A stretch of DNA of 64,000 nucleotides. It comes from Perognathus longimembris pacificus. Lineage: Eukaryota; Chordata; Mammalia; Rodentia; Heteromyidae. A model generated the notes under the pieces. It was given only the letters and a program-made list of their open reading frames with translations, searched no databases and had not been told where the DNA came from. The stretch lies in contig NW_025958713.1 in assembly GCF_023159225.1 (NCBI RefSeq), positions 1-64,000 of the forward strand, in the 5' to 3' direction. Positions 18,769 through 30,529 of this stretch are shown here, one piece after another. A program made the position numbers and the translations under genes. Each line of letters starts with the position of its first letter. Within the stretch, counting starts at the first letter, position 1.

Positions 18769-21700
18769 AGTTCAAGGCCAGACCCTGAGTTCAAGGCCCA
18801 GACCTGAGTTCAAGTCACAGACCCTGAGTTCAAGGCCCAGACCTGAGTTCAAGGCACAGACCGAAATTCCATGCTTAGCTCCTGAGTTCAAGGTACACAG
18901 CTGAGTTCAAGGCCTAGATCTGGGGTTCAAGGCCCAGGCCCTGAGTTCCAGACCCAAACCCGAGTTCAAGTCCCAGGCCCTAAGTTCAAGGCCCAAACCT
19001 GATTTCAAGAATCAGGGCCCGAGTTCAAGGCCTAGGTCCAGAGTTCAAGGCCCAGGCCCCAAGTTCAAGGCCCAGACATGAGTTCAAGGCCCAAGCCCAG
19101 AGTTTAAGTACCAGGCCTGGAATTCCAGGCTCAGGCCCTGAGTTCAAGGCCAAGGCCGTGAGTTCAAGGCCTGATTTCAAGTCCCAGGCCCCAAGTTCTA
19201 GGCCAAGGCTTCAAGTTCAAGACACAAGATCCAAGTTCAAGGCTGAGTTCAAGGCCCAGGTAACAAGTTCAAGGCCCAGACCCTGAGTTCAAGGCCCAGG
19301 CCCCGAGTTCAAGTCCCAGTCCCCGAGTTCAAGGACCAGACCCAAGTTCCAAAGACCAGGCCCTGAGTTCAAGGACAAGGCCCGGAGTTCCAGGCCCAGT
19401 CTCTGAGTTCAAGGCCCAGTCCTGATTTCTAGGCCCAGACATGTGTTCAAGGTAAAGGCTGCAAGTTCAAGGCCTGAGTTCAAGGTCCAGGATCCGAGTT
19501 CAAAGGCCAACCCTGAGTTCAAGTACCAGGCCCGGAATTCCAGGCCCTGGCCTGAGTTCAAGGCCAAGGCCCCAAGTTCAAAGCCCAGGACACTAGTTCA
19601 AATCCCGGACCTGAGTTCAAGGCCAAGGCCTTGAGTTCAAGGCCTGAGTTCAAGGCCCAGGCCACGAGTTCTAGGCCCAGGCTACAAGGTCAAAGCTAAG
19701 ACAATGAGTTCAAGGCCCACACCAGAGTTCCATGCCAGACCTGGAGTTGAAGGCGCAGGCCCAATTTTAAGGCCCAGACCTGAGTGCAAGGCCCAGCCCT
19801 GTGTTCAAGGCCAGACCTGAGTTCAAGGCCAAGGCCCCCAGTTTAAGCCCCAACCTGAGTTCAAGGCCCAACCCCGAGTTCAAGGTCTAGATCTGAAGTT
19901 CAAGGCCCAGGACCTTAGTTTAAGGCCCAGGCCTGGAGTTCAAGTCACAGGCCCCCAACTTGAAGGTCCAGACTCTCAGTTTAAGGCCCAGATCCCAGAT
20001 GAAGTCCCAGATCTGGAGTTCAAGGCCCAGACACGAGTTCAAGGCCCAAGCCCCGAGTACAAGTACCAGGCCCGGATTTTCCAGGCCCAGGCTCTGAATT
20101 CAAGGCCAAGGTCCCTTGTTCAAGGCCCAGGACCCTTGTTCAAGGGTCAGACCTGACTTCAAGGCCCTACCCTGAGTTCAAGGCCCAGACCTGGGTTCAA
20201 GGTCAAGTCCCCAAGTTCAAGGCCCTGTGTTCAAGGCATAGGCCTCGAGTTCTAGGCCCAGGCTTCAAGTCCAAGGCCAAGACAATGAGTTCAAGGCCCA
20301 CAACTGAGTTCAAGGCCCAGGCCTGGAATAGAAGGCTCAGGCCAAATTTCAAGGCCCAGGCCCTGTGTTCAAGGCCCAGCTCTGTTTCCAAGGCCTGACC
20401 TGACTTCAAGGCCAAGGCTGTTGTTTAGAGGCCTGGGCTCCAGGACTAGGCCACCATTTCAAGGCCAAGACTTAGTTCAAGGCCCAGGCTATGAGTGCAA
20501 GGCTCAAGGACACTGAGCTCAAGCCCCAGGCCCTGAGTTCTGGGCCCAGACCCGAGTTCAAGGACCAGGCCGATAGTTCCATGCCCAGGCAGGCCCAGGC
20601 TATGAGTGCAAGGCTCAAGGACACTGAGCTCAAGCCCCAGCCCTGAGTTCTGGGCCAAGGCCCCCAGTTCTAAGGCCCAGGACCCAAGTTCAAGGGTCAG
20701 ACCTGACTTCTTGGCCCAGCACCTGAGTTCAAGGCCCAGGTCCTGAGTTCAAGGCCCATGCCCCGAGTTCAAGTACCCAGTCTGGATTTCCGTGCCCAGG
20801 TCGCTAGTTCATGCTGCATTCCCCGAGTTCAAAGCCCAGGACCCAAGTTCAAGGGTCAGCCCTGAGTTCAAGGCCCAGACCTGTGTTCAAGGCCATGGCT
20901 ACAAGTTCAAGGCCTGAGTTCAAGGCCCAGTCCTGAGTTCCAGTCCCAGACTTCATTCAAGGCTGAGACAATCACTTCAAGGCCCAAACCTGAGTACAAG
21001 GCCCAGGTTTTGAGTAGAAGACTCAAGCCAAATTTCAAGGCCAGACCTGAGTTCAAGGCCAAGGCAGTAGGTTCAAGGCCTGAGTTCAAGGGCCTAGGCC
21101 ACCAATTCAAGGCCAAGACCTTAGTTCAAGTCCCAGGCCATGAGGTCAAGGTCCAAGGACACTGGTTCAATGCCCAGGCCCCGAGTTCAAGGCCCCACAT
21201 CTGAGTTCAAGGCCCAGACCTGAGTTCAAGGCCCAGATCTGGAGCTCAAGACCCTGGCCTCGAGTTCAAGGCCCAAACCTGAGTTCAAGGCCTTGGCCAC
21301 CACTTCAATGCAAAGACCTCATTTGAAGGCCAAGGTCATGAGTTCAAGGATCAAGGGAACTTAGTTCAATGACCAGACCCCGACGTCAAGGCCCAGGATA
21401 AACGTCCAGGCCCAGACCTGAATTCAAGACCCAGGCCATGAATTCAAGGCCCAAACCCGAGTTCAAGGTCCAGATCTGGGGTTCAAGGCCCAGGACCTTA
21501 GTTTAAGACCCAGGCCTAGAGTTCAAGTCCCAGGCCCCAAGTTGAAGGTCCAGGCCATAAGTTTAAGGCCCAAATCCCAGATCAAGTCCCAGATCTGGAG
21601 TTCAAGGACCAGACCCAAGTTCAAGACCCAAACCCTGAGTACAAGTACCAGGCCCAGATTTCCAGGCCCAGGCTCTGAATTCAAGGCCAAGGCCTCGAGT

Positions 21701-24700
21701 TCAAGGCCCAGGATCCTTGTTCCAGGGTCAGACCTGACTTCAGGGCCCTACCCTGAGTTCAAGGCCTAGACCTGGGTTCAAGGCCATGTCCCCAAGTTCA
21801 AGGCCTGTGTTCAAGCCTAGGTCCCGAGTTCTAGGCCCAGACTTCAAGTTCAAGGCCAAGACAATGAGTTCAAGGCCCACAACTGAGTTCAAGTCCCAGG
21901 CCTTTAGTAGAAGGCTCAGGCCCAATTTCAAGGCCCAGGCCCTGTGTTCAACGCTGAGCCCTGTTTCCAAGGCCTCACCTGACTTCAAGGCCAAGGCTGT
22001 TGTTTAGAGGCCTGGGTTCCATGCCTGGGTCACCATATCAATGCTAAGAACTTAGTTCAATGCCCAGGCCATGAGACAAGGCTCAAGGACACTGAGCTCA
22101 AGGTCCAGCCGTGAGTTCCAGGCCCATACACGAGTTCAAGGACAAGGCCGGGAGTTCAAGGCCTGAGTTCAAGGTCCAGGCCCTGAGTTTAAGGCCCAGG
22201 CTCCAAGTTCAAGTCCCAGGATCCTAGTTCAAGGCTCAGGATCCTAGTTCAAGGCCCAGACCATAGTTCAAGGCCTAAGCCCCGAGTTCAAGTACCAGGT
22301 CTGGAATTCCAGGCCCAGGCCCCAAGTTCAAGCCGAAGGCCCCGATTTGAAGGCCCAGGACACAAATTCAAGGGTCAAATCTGATTTCTAGGCCCAGCCA
22401 CTGAGTTCAAGGCACAGCCATGAGTACAAGACTGTGACTTGAGTTCAAGGCAAAGGACGTGAGTTCACAGCCTGAGTTCAAGACCCAGGCCCTGAGTTCA
22501 GGCCAAGGCCCCCAGTTCAAGGCCCAGGACACTAATGTAAGGGTCAGACCTGACATCAAGGCCCAAGTTCAAAGGTCAGACCTGACTTCAAGGCTCTAAC
22601 CTGAGTTCAAGGCCCACACCTGAGTTCAAGGACAAGGTTAGAAGTTCAAGGTTGATTGCAAGGCACAGGCCCCAAGATCAAGGCCCAGGCTTCTACTTCA
22701 AGACTGAGACCCTGAGTTCAAGGCCCACATCTGTGTTCAAGGCCCAGGCCTGGAGTAGAAGGCTCAATCCCAATTTCAAGGCCGAGGGCCTGAGTTCAGG
22801 GCCCAGCTCTGTGTTCAATGCCCAGACCTGAGTTGAAGGCCAAGGCCGTGGGTTCAAGGCCTGAGTTTATGACCTAGGCCCCCAGTTCAAGGCCAAGACC
22901 TTAGTTCAAGGCCTGGGCCATGGATTCAAGGCCGAAAGACATGGAGTTCAAGGCCCAGCCCCAAATTCAAGACCCAGACCCCTTATTCAAGGCCCAGATT
23001 ACAAGTTCCAGGCCCAGACCCCCAGTTCAAGGCCCAGGCCCTGAGTTTAAGACCCAGACCCTGAGATTCAAGGTCCAGGTCCTGAGTTCAAGGCCCAGGC
23101 TCCAAGTACAAGGCCTAGGCCCTGAGTTCAAGGCCCAGGCCCTGAGTTCAAGGCCCAGGACACAACTTCAAGGCCCAGACCCAAGTTCCAAAGACCAACC
23201 CATGAGTTCAAGGACCAAGCCTGGAATTCCAGGCCCAGGCTCTGAGTTCAAGGCCAGTCCTGATTTCTAGGCCCAGACATGTGTTCAAGGTAAAGGCTGT
23301 GAGTTCAAGGCCTGAGTTCAAGGCCCAAGATTCGAGTTCAAAGCAAAAGCCCTGAGTTCAAGTACCAGGCGCGGAATTCCAGGCCCTGGCCCGAGTTCAA
23401 GGCCAAGGCCCCAAGTTCAATGCCCAGGACCGTAGTTCAAGTCCCAGACTTGAGTTCAAGGCCAAGGCCCTGAGTTCAAGGCCCAGGCCACGAGTTCTAG
23501 GCCCAGGCTTCAAGTTCAAAGCCAAGACAATGAGTTCAAGGCCCACACCAGAGGTCCAGGCCCAGGCCTGGAGTAGAAGGCTCAGGCCAATTTCAAGGCC
23601 AGGCTGGGCTTTCGAGACCAGCCCTGTGTTCAGAACAGACCTGAGTTTAAGGCCAAGGCCCCCAGTTTAAGGCCCAACCTGAGTTCAAGGCCCAGATCTG
23701 GAGTTCAAGACCTGGGCCCTGAGTTCAAGGCCCACACCTGAGTTCAAGGCCAAGACTGTGGGTTCAAGGACTGAGTTCAAGTCCTTGGCCACCAGTTCAA
23801 TGCAAAGACATTAGTTGAAGGCCCAGGCCATGAGTCCAAGGCCCAAGGGAACTGAATTCAAGGACCAGACCCCAAGTTCAAGGCCCAGGATAAATGTACA
23901 AGGCCCAGACCTGAGTTTCAAGACCCAGGCCTGAGTTCAAGGCCCAGCCCTGAGTACATGGCTGAGACCTGAGTTCAAGGCAAAGGCTATGACTTCACAG
24001 CCTCCGTTCAAGACCCAGGTCCTGAGTTCAGGCAAGGCCCCAGTTCAAGGCCCAGGACACTAATTCAAGGGTCAGACCTGACATCAAGGCCCAGCCCTGA
24101 GTTCTAGGCCCAGACCTGAGTTCAAGGCAAAGGCCGCGATTTCAAGGCCCAGGCCCCGAGTTCAAGGCCCAGGCTCCAAGTTCACGGCCCAGGATCCTAG
24201 TTCAAAGGTCAGACCTGACTTCAAGGCCCAGCCCTGAGTTCAAGGCACAGATATGGTGTTCAAGGCCCAGGCCCTGAGTTCAAGGCCCAGACCTGAGTTC
24301 AAGGCCCAGACCAGAGGTCAAGGCCAAGGCTGCAAGTTCAAGGCCCAGTCCTTGAGTTCTAGTTTCAGACTTCATTCAAGGCCAAGACAATCATTTCAAA
24401 GCCCACACCTGATTTCAAGGCCCAGGCCTTGAGTAGAAGGCTCAAGCCAAATTTCAAGGCCAGACCTGAGATCAGGCCAAGGCAGTAGGTTCAAAGCCTG
24501 ATTTCAAGGCCTAGGCCACCAGTTCAAGGCCAAGACCTTAGTTCAAGTCCCAGGCCATGAGGTCAAGGTCCAAGGGACACTGTGTTCAAGGCCCAGGCCC
24601 TGAGTTCAAGGGCCACATCTGAGTTCAAGGCCCAGGCCCCTAGTTCAAGGCACAGGATACAAGTTCAAGACCCACACCTCCAGTTCAAGGCCCACATCTG

Positions 24701-27700
24701 AGTTCAAGGCCCAGGCCCCTAGTTCAAGGCCCAGGATACAAGTTCAAGACCCACACCTCCAGTTCAAGGCCCAGGACCTGAGTTCAAGGCCCAGGCCCCG
24801 AGTTCAAAGCCCAGATGTGGAGTACAATGCCCTGGCCCAAGTTCAAGGCCCCGGGCTGAGATCAAGTTCCAGGCCCTGAGTTCAAGGACCAGGCCTGGAG
24901 TTCCAGGCCCAGGCCCTGAGTTCAAGACCAAGGCCTCGAGTTCAAGGCCCAGGAGCCAGTTCAAGGGTCAGACCTGACTTCAAGGCTCTAACCTGAGTTC
25001 AAGGCCCACACCTGAGTTCAAGGCTGATTTCAAGGCCCAGGCCCCGAGTTCAAGGCCAGGCTTCAAGTTCACGACTGAGACCCTGTGTTCAAAGCCCACA
25101 TCTGAGTTCAAGGCACAGGCCACAAGTTCAAGGCCCAGACCTGAGTTCAAGGCCCAAGCCCCGATTTTAAATACCAGGCCAGGAATTCCAGGCCCAGGCC
25201 CTGAGTTCAAGGCCAAGGCTGTGAGTTCAAGGCCTGATTTCAAGTCCCAGGCCCCAAGTTCTAGGCCAAGCCTTCATGTTCAAGACACAAGATCCAAGTT
25301 CAAGGCCCAGACCTGAATTCAAGGCCCAGGTAACAAGTTCAAGATCCAGATGCTAAGTTCAAGGCCCAGAACTGATTTCAAGGCCCAGGCCCCGAGTTCA
25401 AGGTGCAGACCCAAGTTCCAAAGACCAGGCCCTGAGTTCAAGGACCAGGCCTGGAATCCCAGGCCCAGGCTCCGAGTTAAAGGCCCAGGCTTCAAGTTCT
25501 AGGCAGAGACAATGAGTTCAAGGCCCAAAACTGAGTTCAAGTCCCAGGCCTGGAGTAGAAAAGCTCAGGCCCAATTTCAGTCCCAGGCCCTGTGTTCAAG
25601 TCCCAGCCCTGTTTCCAAGGCCTGACCTGACTTTAAGTTCAAGGCTGTTGTTTAGAGGCCTGGGTTCCATGCCTGGGCCACCATTTCAAGGCTAAGACCT
25701 TAGTTCAAGGCCCAGGCCATGAGTGCAAGGGTCAAGGACAGTGAGCTCAAGGCTCCGGCCCTGAGTTCCAGGCCCAGACCTGATTTCAAGGACCAGGCCC
25801 GGATTTCCATGCCCTGGCTCTGAGTTCAAGGCCAAGGCTCCCAGTTCAAGGCCCAGGACCAAAGTTCAAGGGTCAGACCTGACTTCTAGGCCCAGCCGCT
25901 GAGTTCAAGGCCCAGACCTGAGTACAAGGCTGAGACCTGAGTTCAAGGCAAAGGCCGTGAGTTCACAGCCTGAGTTCAAGACCCACGCCCTGAGTTCAAG
26001 GGCAAGGCCCCCAGTTCAAGGCCCAGGACACTAATTCAAGGGTCAGACCTGACATCAAGGACCAGCTCTGAGTTCTAGGCCCAGACCTGAGTTCAAGGCA
26101 AAGGCCGCGAGTTCAAGGCCAGGCCCTGAGTTCAATGCCCAGGCTCCAAGTTCACGACCCAGGATCCTAGTTCGAGGCCCAGACCATAGTTCAAAGCCCA
26201 AGCCCTGAGTTCAAGTACCAGGTCTGGAATTCCAGGCCCCAGGCCCCATGTTCAAGCTGAAGGCCCCGAGTTCATGGCCCAGGACCCAAGTTCTAAGTCC
26301 GACCTGACTTCAAGGCCCAGCCCTGAGTTCAAGGCACAGACCTGAGTTCAAGGCACAGATATGGTGTTCAAGGCCAGGCCCTGAGTTCAAGGCCCAGACC
26401 TGAGTTCAAGGCCCAGTACTTGAGTTCTAGTTTCAGACTTCATTCAAGGCCAAGACAATCATTTCAAAGCCCACACCTGATTTCAAGGCCCAGGCCTTCA
26501 GTAGAAGGCTCAGGCCAAATTTCAAGGCCAGACCTGAGGTCAAGACCAAGGCAGTAGGTTCAAGGCCTGAGTTCAAGTCCTAGGCCACCAGTTCAAGGCC
26601 AAGACCTTAGTTCAAGTCCCAGGCCATGAGGTCAATGTCTAAGAACACTGTGTTCAAGGCCCAGGCCCTGAGTTCAAGGCCCACATCTGAGTTCAAGGCC
26701 CAGGTCCCTAGTTCAAGGCCCAGGATACAAGTTCAAGACCCACACCCCCAGTTCAAGGCCCAGGCCCTGAGTTCAAGGCCCAGGCCCGAGTTCAAAGCAT
26801 GACCTGTTCAAGTCCCAGACCCTGAGTTCAAAGCCAAGATATGGAGTACAATGCCCTGGCCCAAGTTCAAGGCCCCAGCCTGAGATCAAGTTCCAGGCCC
26901 TGAGTTCAAGGACCAGGCCTGGAGTTCCAGGCCCAGGCCCTGAGTTCAAGACCAAGGCCTCGAGTTCAAGGCCCAGGAGCCAAGTTCAATGGTAAGACCT
27001 GACTTCAAGGCTCTAACCTGAGTTCAAGGCCCACACCTGCGTTCAAGGCCAAGGTTAGGAGTTCAAGGCTGATTTCAAGGCCCAGGCCCCGAGTTCAATG
27101 CCCAGGCTTCAAGTTCAAGACTGAGACCCTGAGTTCCAAGCCCACATCTGAGTTCAAGGCCCAGGCCACAAGTTCAAGGCCCAGACCTGAGTTCAAGTCC
27201 CAAGCCCCGATTTTAAATACCAGGCCCGGAATTCCAGGCCAGGCCCTGAGTTCAAGGCTCAGACCTGGGTTCAAGGCCAAGGCCCCAATTTCAAGGCCAA
27301 GGCCCCAAGTTCAAGGCCTGGGTTCAAGGCCTAGGCCACAAGTTCTAGGCCCAGGCTTCAAGTTCAAGGCCCAGACAATGAGTTCAAGGCCCACAACTGA
27401 GTTCAAGGCCCAGGCCTGGAGTAGAAGGCTCAGGCCCAATTTCAAGGCCTAGGCCCTGTGTTCATGGCCCAGACCTGTTTCCAAGGCCTGAGCAGACTTC
27501 AAGGCCAAGGCTGTTGTTTAGAGGCCTGGGTTCCTGGCCTTGGCCACCTTTTCAAGGTAAAGACCTTAGTTCAATGCCCAGGCCATGAGAGCAAGGCTCA
27601 AGGACACTGAGCTCAAGGCCCCAGCCCTGAGTTCCAGGCCCAGACATGAGTTCAAGGACCAGGCCAGGAGTTCCAGCCCCAGGCCCTGAGTCAAGGCCAA

Positions 27701-29197
27701 GGCCCCCAGTTCAAGTCCCAACACTAATTCAAGGGTCATAACTGACATCAAGGCCCAGCCCTGAGTTCTAGGACCAGACCTGAGTTCAAGGTAAAGGCCG
27801 CGAGTTCAAGGCCTGAGTTCAAGGTCCAAGCCCTGAGTTTAAGGCCCAGGCTCCATGTTCAAAGACCAGGACCCTAGTTCAAGGCCCAGGATCCTAGTTC
27901 AAGGCCCAAACCCCGAGTTCAAGTACCAGGACAGGAATTCCAGGCCCAGTCCCCAAGTTCAAGCTGAAGGCCCTGAGTTCAAGACCCAGGATCCAAGTTC
28001 AATGGTCCTGACCTGACTTCATGGCCCAGCCCTGAGTTTCAAGGCACAGATCTGGTATTCAAGGCCCAGGCCCTGAGTTCAAGGCACAGACCTGAGTTCA
28101 AAGGCCAAGCCCCTAGTTCAAGTACCAGGTCTGGAGTCCCATGCCGAGTTCCCACGTTCAAGCTGAAGGCCCCGATTTCAAGGCCCAGGACCCAAGTTCA
28201 AGGGTCAGACCTGAGTTTAAGGCCCAGACCTGAGTTCAGGGCCACAGCTACAAGTTCAAAGCCTGAGTTCAAGGCCCAGTCCCTGAGTTCTAGTCCCAGA
28301 CTTCATTCAAGCCTGAGACAATCACTTGAAGGCCCAAACCTGAGTTCAAGGCCCAAGTTTTAAGTAGAAGACTCAAGCCAAATTTCAAGGCCAGACCTGA
28401 GTTCAAGGCCAGGCAGTAGGTTCAAGGCCTGAGTTCAAGGCCTAGGCCACCAATTCAATGCCAAGACCTTAGTTCAAGTCCCAGGCCATGAGGTCAAGGT
28501 CCAAGGACACTGTGTTCAAAGCTCAGGCCCCGAGTTTAAGGCCCACATCTGAGTTCAAGGCCCAGACCTGAGTTCAAGGCCCAGATCTGGAGTTCAAGAC
28601 TCTGGCCTCGAGTTCAAGGCCAGACCTGAGTTCAAGGCCTTGGCCACCACTTCAATGCAAAGACCTTAGTTGTAGGCCCAGGCCATGAGTTCAAGCACCA
28701 CGGGAACTTAGTTCAATCACCAGACCCCGAGCTCAAGGCCCAGTATAAACATACTAGGCCCAGACCTGAATTCAAGACCCAGGCCCTGAGTTCAAGGCCC
28801 AACCCGAGTTCAAGGTCCACATCTGGAGTTCAAGGTCCAGTACCTTAGTTTAAGGCCCAGGCCTGGAGTTCAAGTCCCAGGCCCCAAGTTGAAGGTCCAT
28901 GCCCTCAGTTTAAGGCCCGGACCCATTTGAAGTCCCAGATCAGTAGTTCAAGGCCCAGACCCGAGTTCAAGGCCCAAGCCCCTAGTACAAATACCAGGCC
29001 CGGATTTCCAGGCTCAGGCTCTGAATTCAAGGCCAAGTCCCCATGTTCAAGGCCCAGGAACCTTGTTCAACGGTCAGACCTGACTTCAAGGCCCTACACT
29101 GATTTCAAGGCCCAGACCTGGGTTCAAGGCCAATGCCCCAAGTTCAAGGCCTGGGTTCAAGGACTAAGCCCCAAGTTCTAGGCCCAGGATCCAAGTT
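18769..29197 (-). repeat. 20-bp satellite, GAGTTCAAGGCCCAG orientation
   Basis: About 10.4 kb of degenerate 20-bp monomers (CTGAGTTCAAGGCCCAGACC), in the opposite orientation to 4649-8405. Blocks recur as higher-order units: CAAGTACCAGGC-x-CGGAATTCCAGGCCCTGGC occurs near 19530 and 23370, and the GTTGAAGGTCCAGGCC block near 21540 resembles one near 28890. Junction groups CCGAG, CTGAG and CCAAG before TTCAAGG alternate freely. It ends abruptly at CCAAGTTCAATGGAATGGAG, joining the pentamer satellite. Confidence 0.95.
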
Positions 29198-30529
29198 CAA
29201 TGGAATGGAGTAGAATATTCTAGAATAGAATAGAATGAATTAGAATATTCTAGAATAGAATAGAATGGAGTAGAATATAGCAGAATATTCTAGAATAGAA
29301 TAGAATAGAATAGAATAGAATAGAATGGAGTAGAATATTCTAGAATGGAATGGAATAGAATGGAGTAGGATATTCTAGAATAGAATGGAATAGAATAGAA
29401 TGGTGTAGAATATTCTAGAATAGAATGGAATAGAATGGAGTAGAATATTCCAGAATGTTCTGGAATACAATGATATAGAATATTGTAGAATGGAGTAGAA
29501 TATAGTAGAATAGTATAGAATGGAATAGAATATTCCAGAACAGAATAGAATGGAATGGAGTAGAATATTCCAGAATAGAATAGAAGAGAATAGGAGTAGA
29601 ATATGCTAAAATAGAATGCAATGGAATGGAATGGAGTAGAATATTCTAGAATAGAATAGAATTGAATGGAGTAGAATATTCTAGAATAGAATAGAATAGG
29701 GAGTAGAATATTCTAGAATAGAATGGAATGGAACGGAAAGGAATCGAGTAGAATATTCTAGAATAGAATAGAATCGAGTAGAATATTCCAGAATAGAAAA
29801 GAAAGGAATGGAGTAGAATATTCTAGAATAGAATAGAATGGAGTAGAATATTCTATACTAGAATAGAATAGGAGTAGAATATTCTAGAATAGAATGGAAT
29901 AGAATGGAATGGAATGGAGTAGAATATTCTGGGATAGAATAGAATGGAGTAGAATTTTCTACAATAGAATAGATTGGAGTAGAATACTCTAGAATAGAAT
30001 AGAATGGAGTAGAATGGAATGGAGTAGAATATTCTGGAATCGAATCGAATAGAGTAGAATGAAGTAGAATATTATAGAAATAAATGGAATCACATCGAAT
30101 CGAATCAAATCGAATAAAATAGAATAGAATACAATATGGTAGAATATTCAAGAATAGAGTGGAATAGAATGGGGTAGAATATTCCAGAATACTCTAGAAT
30201 AGAATGGAATAGAATAGAATAGAATGGAGTAGAATATTCTAGAATAGAATAGAATGGGGTAGAATATTCTAAAATAGAATACAATACAATGGAGTAGAAT
30301 ATTCTAGAATAGAATTGAATAAAATGGAGTAGAGTATTCTAGAATAGAATAGAATGGGATGGAATGGAGTAGAATATTCTAGAATAGAATGGATTGGATT
30401 AGAATATACTAGAATAGAATACAATAGAATGGAGTAGAATATTCTACAATATAATGGAATGGAATGGAATGGAATGGAATTGAGTAGAATATTCTAGAAT
30501 AGAATAGAATGGAATGGAATGGAGTAGAA

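Larger units (their letters stand above)
16690..23440 (-). repeat. Right arm of the large inverted repeat
   Basis: Reverse-complement counterpart of 4649-10450. The satellite portion is longer here than in the left arm because of extra or expanded monomers. The spacer between arms, about 10.45-16.69 kb, is itself a set of direct cassettes. The arm fades where the left copy is cut off by the provirus. Confidence 0.75.

Noticed and set aside
5900..23300. Frames rich in SSRPRPEFKAQ that might suggest a repeat protein
   Set aside because: They are the 20-bp satellite, whose length is not a multiple of three, so all frames share the same peptide pieces.
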